Shown piece after piece: positions 48,823-60,599 of a stretch of DNA of 64,000 nt (the stretch's first letter is position 1; every line of letters starts with the position of its first letter). This DNA is from Gnetum montanum (lineage: Eukaryota > Streptophyta > Gnetopsida > Gnetales > Gnetaceae). The DNA is taken from assembly GCA_015680685.1 (NCBI GenBank), contig MNCI01034964.1, positions 196,063-260,062 of the forward strand, written 5' to 3'. A program made the position numbers and the translations under genes. A model generated the notes under the pieces. It had not been told where the DNA came from, ran no database searches, and saw only the letters and a list, made by a program, of their open reading frames with translations.

Positions 48823-49477
48823 TGTTAGGACATGTATTAATGCTTCTTACACTTGTTTCCCTCAAATTTTCAGACTTGGACCAATAGTTGTGAGCTCATG
48901 CGACCTGTAGCCACCTACAATTTAGAGTCTTAACTAAGAATTTGATTTCCAATGATTTTTAAACTCATCAAGGGAATAATGTCTATCTCATGATTGTTAG
49001 GAGTCAATTTTCAGAAGATAGAGAACTAAGGAACAAATGGAGTTAGCTCGGAATGGAGATGACAACAACATAGAAGGTTATATTTGAGTTGAAAAAGGTA
49101 TTGCATGCTCATGCAACCCACATGAGACTCTAGCATAGATTTTTATTTTAGATACAGTTCACAACCACTTGCAACTTATTTTGGAACAAAAATGTGAATC
49201 CATTAGTATCAGTCATTGTGACTCACACTCATGTCATAGTAATTATGGATCTTTTAACCTAAATTGGTTACTTGACCATTAGGATTTGAATACTTGACTA
49301 TTAAAAATGGTTGAGTGAGACTGTTGATTGTAGTCCCTTGCAATAGTTGATTGACTGGATGATTCTTCTTTTGGTAGGGAGTTATGATCCAACTACAACT
49401 CACACCAAGTTACAACCATTAGTCAAAATTGAAGCCATTTTCACATTGAATTAAAGTAGAACTATAAAAGAAATAAA
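48823..49477 (+). repeat. 3' LTR of element C, left part
   Basis: Aligns with 37304-37975 of the 5' LTR, then breaks off at AACTATAAAAGAAATAAA where the pararetrovirus sequence begins. Confidence 0.85.
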
Positions 49478-49529
49478 TATGGAAGGTCTACCCATACATA
49501 AGCAATACCCAGACCTAACATTTGAATAT

Positions 49530-50540
49530 TCAACGTATTTTGAATACTTGAGACCTACCCCTACAAGAACCAAAAGGAGAACATAGGTTAGATTACAAAA
49601 GCCAAAGTTCATAGATCAATATCCTTTAAATAAAGAAAAGGAAAAATTATCTTTGTTTCCTCTTATGTTAAATACTTATTTTCCTTCAGTGTCTTCAGCA
49701 TCAGTTAATTACTCTACAAGAAAAATGAACAGAGAAGTAGGAAAATTAGTAGATAAAATAGAAAAGGTTAGAGCTCAAGAAAAAGAACAAGAGGAAAAAA
49801 AAGAAAAAAATTTAAATTTAAATAAATAGAATCCTTTGATTTAGAAAATTCAAGTTCTAGAATGGACCCATCGTGTAGACATTTAGAACTGAAACAAATA
49901 GATTCACATTATAGATGCAAAGAGTATGATGCTTTAGTACACCACACTAGGGGAGTAAATACTAATGTGGAAGAAGAAGAAAGTTCTAATCCTATACAAG
50001 AAAATGTAAAGACACAAAAATTTGAAGAATTAAAAAAGAAAGAAGAGGAAGACCCTAAGAAATTTTTGGAAATAGAAAAGGGAAAATTAGGATCAGGGAC
50101 AACAGCTACAACTTATAGCATTTATACCTTTGTACAAAAAACAACCACTGGTTCAGAGATAATCTACCACATGAAAAAAAAAGCTACCTCATCTGCTCCT
50201 ATAGATATTATTAGTTTACAAAATTGGAGTAATACTGTATAGAAGAAATATTAGAATATCAAGATTTAGAGGTTATAATGTTAGAAGATATAAGACAAGA
50301 TATGAAATACCTTGCTAAAATATGGATGCCAAAAAATCCTAAACCATCGGCACCACTGATACCTTCTAATTTGGAACCACCAATAAGTTCTTCCAAATCC
50401 TTTAAAATTCCTTCTTCAACTTCTCCACCAAATTTTGGACATAGCCATAAAGCTAGGTACAAAAGAAAAATGAGAAGATTAGAAGAAGAAAAATTAGAGA
50501 AAATGGCAAAAGAAGCTAGAGAAAAATAGTTAGAAAGAAA
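49530..50540 (+). pseudogene. Pararetroviral N-terminal ORF remnant, function unknown
   Basis: Open stretches at 49862-50242 and 50278-50529, preceded by a basic Glu/Lys-rich fragment near 49720-49830. They are acidic and lysine-rich, probably helical (KTQKFEELKKKEEEDPKK), followed by a Thr/Ser segment and a Pro/Ser-rich linker (SAPLIPSNLEPPISSSKS). Position before the coat-protein-like region suggests the end of a movement or virion-associated part, but I see no diagnostic motif. Confidence 0.4.
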
Positions 50541-50599
50541 AATGAAAGGATTAAAAATTAATATGAATTAAGGAAAAGATGAAGAAACTTCTAGCTCTA

Positions 50600-51640
50600 G
50601 TATAGTTAGGACATTAAAAGTTGCATCATATGATATAGAAGAAGAAATGTTACTAAAGGAAACTGTAGCACAAACACAAGCCATAGATCTAGCTGATTTA
50701 CATCAATTACAAATGAGAAAAGTAGGATCTAAAAAACCAACATTTATGATGGATAATAAAATAATGAAATAAAGACAAGATTTTTTAGATTCCATACAAG
50801 CATTCTTAGATATAAAAATTTATTTGGAACAAAAACAACCTGATATTGCCATCATAAACACAACATATAATTTTCAAGGAATTCTTAGAAGATGGTGGAA
50901 CCATATACCACCTAATATAAAATATAAATTAACAAATGCACTACCTATCATTTTTCTTAATGTTATCATTAAGGAATTTATAGGAATAAAAAATAAGATA
51001 GAAACCATGTATAGAGATATATTTTTTAAAGCTAGATTAGGTAGGATCCAAGATCTTCAAGTATACCTTGAAGAGATGAAACAATGGTATTACCATGGAA
51101 AATTAGCCCATGAGGTTGCTCCTAAAGAACACTTGATAGGTTCTTTACCCTAACCATTTTGCAATAAATATTTAAGGGAGATCAAAAAGAAAAACTTAAT
51201 CTTAGGAGAAATGAGTTTTGGTCAGATAAAAAAATTCCTAATAGATGTTAATAGAGAATTATGTTATAATGAGTAGGCTCAAAGACTAATGAATGATTTG
51301 TCTAGGAGATTAGGTAAGAACTTATGTTTAGACTTATTTCCAGAAGAAAAATATCAGTGTTTTCCACCAAAGAGGACAAATTGGAAAGACAGAAATTTAA
51401 GAACAAACCAACCCAACAATGGAAAAGAAAACATCCTAAACAGGTTGGGAAATATCCTAGTTTCTTTAGGAGATGTTAGAATAAGATAACAAGGAAAGAA
51501 GTAAAATGTTATCTCTATAAGGGATCTCATTTGGAAAATGTATGCCCTCATAAAGATAAGCATCAAAAGAAGATTAATTTCATTAAAAAGAGTAATTTGA
51601 ATGAACAATTTTATGATTATATCTCTCACGATAGATTATA
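50600..51640 (+). pseudogene. Pararetroviral coat-protein-like region
   Basis: 50824-51153 has FQGILRRWWNHIPPNIKYKL and on through MYRDIFFKARLGRIQDLQ, with Trp-rich capsid spacing as in caulimovirid coat proteins. 51289-51489 is a basic C-terminal part. At about 51515-51560 CYLYKGSHLENVC shows a CCHC knuckle whose second Cys is now Tyr (G-to-A). Stops lie near 51151, 51275 and 51487. It would package viral nucleic acid in an active virus; here it is dead. Confidence 0.65.
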
Positions 51641-51999
51641 ATCCAACCATTGGTATTATGTATCAATCGGACATTGATTATGATCTGTATTCATCACAAC
51701 CTTCTTCTTTGAAAGAAGACCCACTTTTCCACTAGGAGGAAGGCTCTACCATTTTTCACACTTCAGATAACTCAAAATCTAAACAATATTATGCAAATAA
51801 TATGAATAGACTCATATCTTCACCATCCATAGTGTCTTCTAGAAAATCGTTTGGAGGTTGTATACCTTTATGATACCACCAGACACCCTGGATACCTTCG
51901 CCAATGCCTGTATTACCTAATCCATACGATAAGTAATTAGATGTAAAAGTAGATAACCTAAAACAAGAAATTAGTGTATTAAAATAAAAATGAAAATAG

Positions 52000-52420
52000 A
52001 CACCCTTAGATAATATAGCAAAGTATATGCAATTAGAAGATAATCTAACAAAGAAAAAAGAAGAATGGAGACGATTGAGACAACTCAAAAGAGATCAAGA
52101 TATATTTCTTGATGCCCAGCTGGACCAATCCATGGATGATCTGGAAGAGGAATTAGAAGAATACATATTAGAACATGAAAAAAAAAGGAAAACAACTAGA
52201 GGAAAGTCCACAAATACAAGAACAACCCGAGGAAAAAATATATATTCCTAATGTGTCAGAAAAGGTAGATAGGTCACTATGGCAAACCCATAGAATTAAA
52301 CAATTACAAACATTTATGAAATGGGCTAAACAATAATTAGAACAATTACAGGTTGAAGAAGAAAGTGAACAAAGAAAACAATATGAATTAGAAACAAAAT
52401 TCAACCATCCTATTTTCATA
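52000..52420 (+). pseudogene. Acidic coiled-coil linker of the pararetrovirus
   Basis: 52027-52251 encodes a strongly charged helix (MQLEDNLTKKKEEWRRLRQL, DDLEEELEEYILEHEKKRK) between the coat-protein region and the protease. It has no catalytic motif and is probably a linker or assembly segment of the polyprotein. Confidence 0.45.
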
Positions 52421-52439
52421 ATCTAAATAAAGGAAATCC

Positions 52440-54290
52440 TACCCAAACTCCTATCTGTACATTTTGGATAAAATTACCAAGTTTTAAGGCATATCCCATT
52501 AATGCACTTATTGATTCAGGAGCTGAAGTCTTAATAGCAAGAAAAGGGATTATACCAGACTATTTGTGGAAAGATAGAAAAACTATGATTATAAGTTTTG
52601 ATCATCTAAATACAAAAGTGAATAAAGAGGTACAATTACCCATAAAAACACCTTTAGGTGATATTATATATTTTCAAGTTTGTTAATTCAATGGATCAGT
52701 TTATGATATGATAATAGGTGTAGATAATTTAAGTAAGTATGAACCCTATCAAATCCTAAAAGACAAAATATGTTTAGGAAAGTATACATATAAAAGAAAA
52801 TTTTATCTAGTAGCCAGATTTGAACAATATGAAAAGAAATCACTCAAAAACACTAAATGGGTGATTAGTCAAATTCATCAAAAGACTAATGAATTTCAAA
52901 AAATTAGACAAAAGATACTAATGGTTGCAAGTGAAGACCTATCAGCATTCAAACATCGAAAAGAGCATTGGTGTCACATAGATTTGCTAGATGGAATACA
53001 GGTAAAAGTAAAAGCACACGATATAGGTATGTCACTTGAATTGAGAAAAGAATGTGAGGAAGAGGTTAAACAATTATTAGAAAAAGATTTTATTACTCCT
53101 AGTACAAGTATGTTTGTTTGTGCAAAATTTTATGTGAATAAAAAAGTGGAGTTAACTCGAGGTAAAAGGAGATTGGTTGTGAATTACAAATCCTTAAATG
53201 AGATTATCAAACCTATACAACATCTGATCCCCTCAAAAGATGATCTTTTCTAACATTTACAAAATACTCACATTTATTCCAAATTTGATTTAAAATCAAG
53301 ATTTTGGTAGATTCAAATCTATCCAGAGGATAGATGGAAAATAACATTTACAGTTCTAGGAGGATTATATCAATGGAATGTTTTACCATTTGGGATAAAA
53401 ATAGCACCATCCATATTCCAACAGTGTATGGATAAAATTTTTAAAGCTTATCATTTTATTTTATTATATATTGATGACATTTTGATTATGTATAAGAATG
53501 TAAATCAACATATAGAACACTTGAATAAATTTTATGAATTAGTGTATGAGAATGATTTAGTATTATCTCCATTAGAAAAGAAAATTGAGATCACTATCGA
53601 TATAGTAAAATTTCTTGGTATGAAAATTACTCATGGGAAGATTCATTTGCAGCATCATATTTTGATTTCAATACAAAATTTCCAGATGAGATTAAAGAAA
53701 TGAAACAATTGTATATTTTTTAGGTTTCCTAAATTATGTATTTGGTTCTTATATGGATTTAGCTTAAGCTAGAAAAGTCTTAAATGAATAGCTAACTAAA
53801 GATGCAGGTACATGGACATCCCAACATACTAGTGCAGTTAAAAAGCTTAAAGAGTAATTCAAAAATTTACCACAACTTAGATTACCAAGACGTGGTACTT
53901 TAATCCTAGAGACAAACACTTCAAAAGAATTTTGGGGTGTAGTCTTAAAGGAGGATCTTGAAGGAATAATCTACATATGCAGATATGCAAGCGGTAAATT
54001 CAAAAATGGAGAAAATTACGACTGTACCCACAAAGAATTGCTAGCAATAATCAAGAGTATTGAAAAATTTACATTGTTTCTCCAAGAAAAAAGATTTATC
54101 ATTAGGAGTTATCTCAAGCATTTCGATAAGTACTTACAAGTAAAGAATTTACACAAAGTAGCCCATACTAGATTAATTAGATGGAGTTTGTTTTTAATAA
54201 ACTGTAATTTTGAAAGTTAGTATATAGATGGGAAGAAGAATGCTCTGGTAGATTTTCTAAATGGAGAATTTCATATTTAACTAATTTTGT
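52440..54290 (+). pseudogene. Pararetroviral protease-RT-RNase H region
   Basis: The protease core ALIDSGAEV lies at 52504-52530. The RT begins in the open stretch 52708-53253 (RGKRRLVVNYKSLNEI near its end), and a stop at 53251 is followed by KFDLKSRFW and WNVLPFGIKIAPSIFQQCMD (53373-53432). The catalytic LLYIDDILI is at 53461-53487. RNase H follows with KEFWGVVLKEDLEG (about 53930-53970), CTHKELLAIIKSIEKFTLFL (54020-54080) and a final stretch ending near 54280. Frame changes near 53700-53930 and several stops inactivate it. Order and RNase H wording are those of Caulimoviridae rather than of gypsy. Confidence 0.8.
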
Positions 54291-54379
54291 CTTAAGTGTT
54301 TTCTGTACAGGCTTACTTTTACAGGAAGGCTAGAGTTTAAGGTCAAGTCGTAAGTTATGAGGTTGTAATATTACCAATA

Positions 54380-55120
54380 GTTACTTAAAAACTTTGGAAG
54401 CACATAGGTATCACACTAATCATCAGTTCCAGTGGAATGCATTTTGTGAAATCAACAAAAATCTCCATGTTTGGACTAGTATCACCCAAGCTTCTTATGG
54501 TTTTAGAAACCTAGATGGCTCATTCACCAAAACACCCTTAAAGACCTTAGTAAATTCTAGAAACCTTGATTTTTAGTATACCTTTCCTAAACATGTCCAT
54601 GCTTAGCCATTATACCATCTTAATCCTTACCATACCTACCATATCACTTTTGATTCAAGTTGTAGGGAACATCCATCTTTTTGGTCATGGTGGAATAAAT
54701 ATGGTTGTACTCCATGATATTATCCCCAAGTTTTCCCATCCAATGTAATCAAAACCATTCAGCTTGAAGAAAATGGAAGTTTTAAATACTTTCATCATAT
54801 CTAGTCATTATCTTGGCACCTTCTCAATAGAGAAATAGATTTGCTAGCTTACTTTTTAACTTTAAGTTTTAGCCGCCACCTGAATTATCAAAATCCATGG
54901 GCATATGCATGGTACCAAGACATCTACATGGCTATAGATGTTGACATCATTGAGCATTGTGGAATAAATGGAAGATACTCGATCACTCTGGAACTTTATC
55001 ATCTTAATCTAGAATATCGTCAATTTCAAGAACATGGTGGGGTCCATATACATGAATTCTTGTTTCATGAAGAACCATCAGAAGATGTTGATGATACTGA
55101 TGAAGGGTCAGCATAAGAAT
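54380..55120 (+). pseudogene. Unidentified ORF remnant 3' of pararetroviral RNase H
   Basis: Open stretches at 54394-54576 and 54841-55116, with a linking fragment (SWWNKYGCTP near 54690-54715). The last ends in a Glu/Asp-rich tail (HEEPSEDVDDTDEGSA). The content is rich in Trp, Tyr and His, with no nucleic-acid enzyme motif. Some caulimovirids carry a second ORF after the polyprotein; this could be one. I do not recognise the family. Confidence 0.4.
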
Positions 55121-55280
55121 TAGCCACCTGTATTATGTAAATTAAATGTCATTCTATTATTGTGTCTGTATTCTAATTCTGTCTGATCAGAAGTATCCCA
55201 AGAGTTGGCTTGGAAATAGTATCTTGTAATCCTAGCTAAGCTAGTTAGGTACATGCTTATCTCCAATAGTCCTTGGAGAG

Positions 55281-55311
55281 CTATAAACTGAGTCCCTCAC
55301 TCCTATAGGAG
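55281..55311 (+). promoter_or_regulatory. Candidate pararetroviral promoter with 12-bp palindrome
   Basis: CTATAAACTG at 55281-55290 is a TATA-like box. The perfect palindrome CTCCTATAGGAG lies at 55300-55311, about where transcription would begin. It is positioned after the last ORF, where caulimovirids keep their pregenomic promoter. Confidence 0.4.
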
Positions 55312-55402
55312 GCAACCAGTAGAGAAATCTTGAGTGATTCTCATAGCTCCTCAACAACATTCCTATTGAAGCATCCCCTACAGTTTGTAAATTTGTAGCT
55401 TG

Positions 55403-55646
55403 ATATATACAAAGAGAAAATATACAAATATGTACTCAAAGAACTTGTAGATTTAGAATTAAGCTGAATGATATTATTGTATTGAATTTGAATGATAAGA
55501 TAGTCATTTCTTTCTTAAGAGTGAATTAATGTTAAGTGTTCTTCACCATGATTTTGGTAACCTCACCCTCATGTAACTGGTGGTCCTCCATTTAATTGAT
55601 TCCAATATTCTATAGTGCAAGTACCAATAGAATAAAGAACCTAACA
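55403..55646 (+). repeat. 3' LTR of element C, right part
   Basis: Aligns with about 38010-38256 of the 5' LTR (TTGAATTTGAATGATAAGAT, CTTCACCATGATT, CCTCCATTTAATTGATTCC) and ends AGAACCTAACA at 55646. Confidence 0.85.
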
Positions 55647-56420
55647 ATTGACGCATATGTGTTGATGAAGATGCATTGGCACATATGTGTTGATACTCTA
55701 TCATTCAAAATTTATAAATATGCAAGCATCTATTGTGTATTAGATACCATTTCATGAATGGTGTAGCCGAACACTCACAATTTTATTTTGTAATCTTAGT
55801 AAGTAGTTAATGAGTTCCCACAATGTGGATTTGAATCAATTGTATGGCATCTTATTTGAATGGAATTGTATGTGGACACATTCCATGAATGACAATAAGA
55901 TCAAGATTGATTCATATTCATTGCAACACTTTGACTTAGAGTAGATTTTCTTTTAATGTAATATACTTTCTATATGTTTAGTTGATATTTACATTTCCAT
56001 GAATGTTAATTAATCCATGGAATGAGTGCAACTAGTTTTAAGTGTAAACATGTATTTTCTTGGTAATCCCAACAATGTTATTGCTTGGTTCAAGATGTAT
56101 ACAACAAGTTGGGAACAAATACTCATCATCCTTATGATAGTTTAGGATTTATCTTCTTATTATTAATTAGATTAAATAATTAATTTTCATACTTTCATAT
56201 AATTTAGCCTTAGCTACACAACACTAATAATCATATGCCTCACTTTAGACTAAACCATAAATGACAAAGCTACCACTTGTCCAAGTGAGAAGATAGCGAC
56301 TTACGATCAATGCTTGATAATCTAGATACCATACTAGTCCCATTTATAGAATTTGACCAAATTACATGTGAATGCTTGTGATTTGTATGGTTGGATGTGC
56401 AAGGTACCCATTTCTCATCA
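55647..56420 (+). repeat. LTR of family Q, copy 4, right part
   Basis: Continues the Q LTR interrupted at 37303: GTTGATG words, TTTATAAATA (55711-55720), CACTCACAATTTTATTTTGT, ATGACAATAAGATCAAG, TTGGTAATCCCAACAATGTT, ATAATCATATGCCTCACTTT, ACCACTTGTCCAAGTGAG, and the terminus TTTCTCATCA (56411-56420), equivalent to CCACTCATCA in copies 1 and 3. Confidence 0.75.
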
Positions 56421-58139
56421 ACCACCTTTAGAATCATTTTCTATCTTAGATCCATCTACCATCAAGTCTATTCTTCATCTAGGTTTTACCTACCTATCAA
56501 AGCCACTCTTTCCTAGACATCAATGGTGAAAAGATAGAGACCTAAATTAATAGAGAATAACCTATAGGGAATCTTCATCACTACTGATCCTTTCTTGTTA
56601 TTTCATTGCTCATTAACAACCATGTAAGGCTCATTGATAATCCTCATAGATTAAATTTATGAATACTAAAAGGAATAGAAATTACAAAATGAGTTAGAAT
56701 TGTAAATCTAGGTCCAATAGACATAATTAACATGTTCAAATGATGTCCCTAACCAAAATGTTTAATCTTCAAGGAATTCTTATAATATAATTAATAATAT
56801 TATTACAGCTTAATGTGCACTTCCCTCATGTTCATTTTATTTTTCATATCATTGCAAAAGTTAGATTTATTTTTCATGTTGCTTTAAGTCATGTATGTGG
56901 TTTCATGTCTCCATGTAATGTGTCACATGACATAATTTCAAATTTGAAAAAGAGGGAAAATATTTGAATTTGAAATTAAGAGGAAAGATGGATCATCTAA
57001 TTATCATCTAATCTTCACCTAATCCCCTTCTAAAGGTATCATTTGTAGCAACATTAGGGTTGAACATGCTTCTAAGAACCTCCTTAATTTTCTATTTATT
57101 CTATGTATGGACTCTTCTCAAAGATGAGGCTCTAAGAAAACTACATTGTAGCATGAGAAAAAGATTGAAGTAATAGAATAGAAAAGTCTTTACTTCCATT
57201 TTATTTTAATTACTTTGTTTCTTGTAATTGCATTTGAATATCTTTTTAATTTTCATTAATCTCATTCTTATTTTAATTTTATTTCATCTTTTATATCAAT
57301 TAAGAAAATAAGAAGAAGAATATCTTATGTGAATATTAATCTCCCTTGTTGTATCTAGGTTATTTCATTATGGTTGCAGGTCCCAAAGAAGCTCAATCTA
57401 TAGGATAAGTTTCTTGGTAAAACTAAAAGCCCATTGGTGGTTATTAAAGTAACCACTACTAAAAAATCATCTTAGAAATTTTAAGAGATCACAAGGCCTC
57501 AAACCTAAGCTATCTCGAGTTGACATTACTATTGCACATCTACTCTTTTAGTCCTCTATGAGTCTAGACTTGTTCTTGCTTCATTTTAACATCATTTTAG
57601 GTTGATTTCAATGATCCTCCTTCACCATGAGTTGAACACAAGTTAATCATGACTTGTAATACCCTAAGAGATAGACCACAATCTCATCACAAGATATGAT
57701 CTTTTAGGAAAATAAAAAGTCTCTATTTCTATCTACCATGACTTCACCATAAGTTGTGGTATTATAACACGAGAACACCATGACTCATGGTCTTGCCCAC
57801 TTTATAGAGGAAGCTAGAATCAATATTTTAACATCATTTATATGAATCATGACCTAACCACAATCCATGATTAGAAAATTAAAATTACATCATGACTTGT
57901 GGCCTTCTAATCAAGAGTGCACCATGATCCATGGTTCTTGTTCTTGGTCTTAAGACATACCACAACCTATGATCTCTAATCATAAGCAAATCATGACATC
58001 ATCATGACCCATGATCTATAATACCACAAGTTCACCACCACTCATGGTCTTAGTCATGGTTATTTTTTAGCCAATTTTTAAGCTAAGAAAAATTTGTAGA
58101 TAACTAAAAGCATCTTATTCCATTAACACCTTGAACATT
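56421..58139. other. Non-coding, with a CATGACTCATGG-word cluster
   Basis: No domain. From about 57590 to 58060 at least ten variants of ACCATGACTCATGGTC, CATGACTTGTGG and CACAATCCATGATT occur, many near-palindromic. It precedes the gag of copia element G and is probably its LTR or leader. 56421-57580 shows nothing further. Confidence 0.4.
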
Positions 58140-58189
58140 TGTTATCATAGATTTCTTGTTGAGGTAAAAAGATGTTAAATAAATTTCCC

Positions 58190-59090
58190 AAATGATCCAT
58201 TATCTTTGATGAAGAAAACACTTTCACCAATTGGAGCATGCTAATGAAGAGCTTATTTGAGCTCAATGAACATCTAGAAGTGGTAGAGAATGACTTCAAT
58301 GAGGTTGAAGCCTGTCTTATCTTCCAAGATCAAGTGAGAAAGCAAAATAAACATAAGAAAAATAATTCTTTAGCCTAGATGATCATGTTCAACTCTTTGA
58401 GTGAGAGAATTAGGGCCAAGGTAATCAATAAGGAAAATGCAAAGGCCTATTGCGATGCACTTGTACAAGAGTATCATGATATAAGTAAGGTAATGTAAGT
58501 AAAGTAATTGAAGATAAGATCTAAATTTGAGAACTTACACATGATAAGAGATGAGTCTCCTCATTCCTTTTTTGAAATAATGTACAATATCATTAGGGAC
58601 TTAGATTCATTTCAAGCTAGTTATAGTAAGGAGCAAAGAGTTTTGAAAATCATCCAAATTTTCTTTAATCATCCCAAGCACAAGCTTGCCATCTTAACCC
58701 TCATTAATAAAAAAATATCAGAAACCTATCCATTGATGAGCTTGTCTTACATATAAGATCCCTTGATGAGTCAAATTACAAGGCAATTTAAAACCAAGCC
58801 TTCTATTCTCATGAATCCCAAAGAGGTAGACGAGGCAAGAGAAGAGAAAGAGAAATATGAGAACAAAATAGGTTTCAAAGTTGACTAGAATCACAAGAAA
58901 ATTAATCCCAAGGAAAGCCTTCTCAAAGAAAAGGAATAGGAAGAGGATCTCAAATAGGAAGAGAAGACTTCCAAAGATGTAGAAGAGCAACATCTCAAGA
59001 AGGAAAAAGGCAAGAGCAAACTTAAAATCAAAGAGTAGAAAATTTATTTCATAATTGCAAGAAGTATGGGCATCTTAAGAATCATTGTTA
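58190..59090 (+). pseudogene. Gag remnant of copia element G
   Basis: The plus strand reads NWSMLMKSLFELNEHLEVVE (about 58218-58280), AKAYCDALVQEYHDISK and then, in 58508-58756, KIRSKFENLHMIRDESPHSF and RDLDSFQASYSKEQRVLKII. This is the UBN2/Retrotran_gag pattern of copia elements. A lysine/glutamate-rich tail follows to about 59030, and a worn knuckle region (HNCKKYGHLKNHC-like) lies at 59050-59090. Confidence 0.7.
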
Positions 59091-59239
59091 GTAAAAGGTA
59101 GGCTTTCCAAGCCTATCTCTTAATGAAGGAACTTTAAAAACATAAGATGATTATGCTTTCATTGCTAGAACATTTGTCCATGACAAAGGAAAGCAACTTG
59201 ACAAAGGAGGAGCAAGCTATTCACCCTTCATGTGTAGCA

Positions 59240-60560
59240 AGGATCTCTCATCATTCTTGTGGATCGTTTATAGTGGCTGCTTCAACTACATCATACTTGA
59301 TCTCTTCAAGTTTGTGAAGTTAAGAAGATATAACTTTGGAAGCATTATATTTTGTGATGAAACCTTCGTTCATATTGGAGTTGGAAATGCATCCTTATTT
59401 CTCATGATGGTTACATCGTATAAGTAGCTTACATTTACCATCATTACATTCTATAGGAAGACTAGTATCAAAGGATGTTAAATTTATGTTTTATGATATA
59501 GGTTACATCTTGAGCAATCATACTAGAGTTATTTATTTTACTGCAAAGCTAGAAATGAGATTTATGCTCTATTCATTATTAGTGTATCAAAAAATATTTA
59601 TTAATCCAAAAAATAGAAAATTCCTTCATTATCCTTGCAAGATTATGGCATAAAATATAGGTAAATTATCAATATATTTTTGATATGATTAAGTTTCAAC
59701 AACAATAAGTGTGAATTGGCCTCTCATACCAAATGAAGTTAGTGAAGCATTTGCTTATGAAAAGCACAAGTCGTCTCTTGACAACACTCAGATGAAAAAA
59801 ATGAAAAATCCATTATAGCTTCTTCACATGAGACTTGGTGGGTTCAATGAAATCAGCCTTAATTACAAATGTAAGGTAAATTTTTACCATTTTTGATGAT
59901 GCATCAAGATATACATGGATTTATTTGTTGCAATGTAAAGATGAGGATTCCTCCACCTTTAAATATTTCAAAAATTTTGTGAAGAATCAATTGAATTTAA
60001 AAATCAAAACTATTAGAAGTAAAAATGAAGGAAAATTTTTAAATCATTTCATTATTATTGTAATGAAAATGGGATTGATAAGATAATAGCCTATGGTTAT
60101 TTACCATAATTAAATGGAGTAGCTGAACAAAGAAATGACATCTTACAAAACATGGAAAGATGCATGTTGAGGAAAGCCAACTTGCCCAACTCATTTTGTG
60201 AAGAAGAAATTCACACATCCTTCCATTTTTTCAATAGATTGTATTCATATTTAAATAAAGTAATTACTTCATATTATGCTTTGTATGGTAAGATTCCTAA
60301 TATTTCATATTTAAAAATATTTGGATGTGTTTTTTGTGTTCATGTTCCAAATTTCCTTACATGAATGTTAGATGATAGAGATGTGAAATGTATTTTTGTA
60401 GGATATGATTAAAGGTTAGCCTCTTATAAATTTTATGATTCCATTGATAGAAAATTTACTTTCTCAAGAAGTATAAAATTTGATAAAACTGTATTGGTAT
60501 TGATGTACTTTAAAATTAAAAATGAAGTTTTAGATTAAGAAAATCAAATGGAATTAAGAA
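59240..60560 (+). pseudogene. Protease/integrase remnant of copia element G
   Basis: 59230-59427 covers the worn protease area (WIVYSGCFNYII, where copia has W..DSGC..HM) and VGNASLF. Integrase pieces follow: LHMRLGGFNEIS (about 59820-59860), NGIDKIIAYGYLP (60068-60107), LNGVAEQRNDILQNMERCML (60111-60170) and, in 60152-60364, YALYGKIPNISYLKIFGCVF. The latter two are the end of the core and the conserved copia tail. Catalytic residues are partly lost. Confidence 0.7.
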
Positions 60561-60599
60561 ATCCATCTAATGTCCCTATAAAGATTAAAAGGATGCATC

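Larger units (their letters stand above)
49478..55402 (+). mobile_element. Endogenous pararetrovirus (Caulimoviridae-like) in C's 3' LTR
   Basis: About 5.9 kb with no LTRs, inserted between the two halves of C's 3' LTR. It has a coat-protein-like region with a worn zinc knuckle, an aspartic protease, RT with YIDD and an RNase H, all on the plus strand and in caulimovirid order, with no integrase. The tail has a TATA-like promoter candidate. Frames are broken by stops in many places. I did not recognise a movement-protein domain or the usual tRNA-Met primer site, so the 5' part may be missing. Genus cannot be assigned from sequence alone here. Confidence 0.75.
37304..55646 (+). mobile_element. 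Athila-like Ty3/gypsy element C, structurally complete
   Basis: 5' LTR 37304-38256, tRNA-Asp-type primer site, gag, protease, RT, RNase H, integrase, an extra 3' ORF, a polypurine tract and a 3' LTR (48823-49477 plus 55403-55646) interrupted by a pararetrovirus. Both LTRs begin TGTTAGGACATG and end CCTAAAA/CCTAACA. Flanks are GTTGG (37299-37303) and ATTGA (55647-55651), a 5-bp target duplication if two G-to-A changes are allowed. All reading frames carry stops, mostly TAG/TAA at expected CAG/CAA/TGG positions. Confidence 0.85.
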
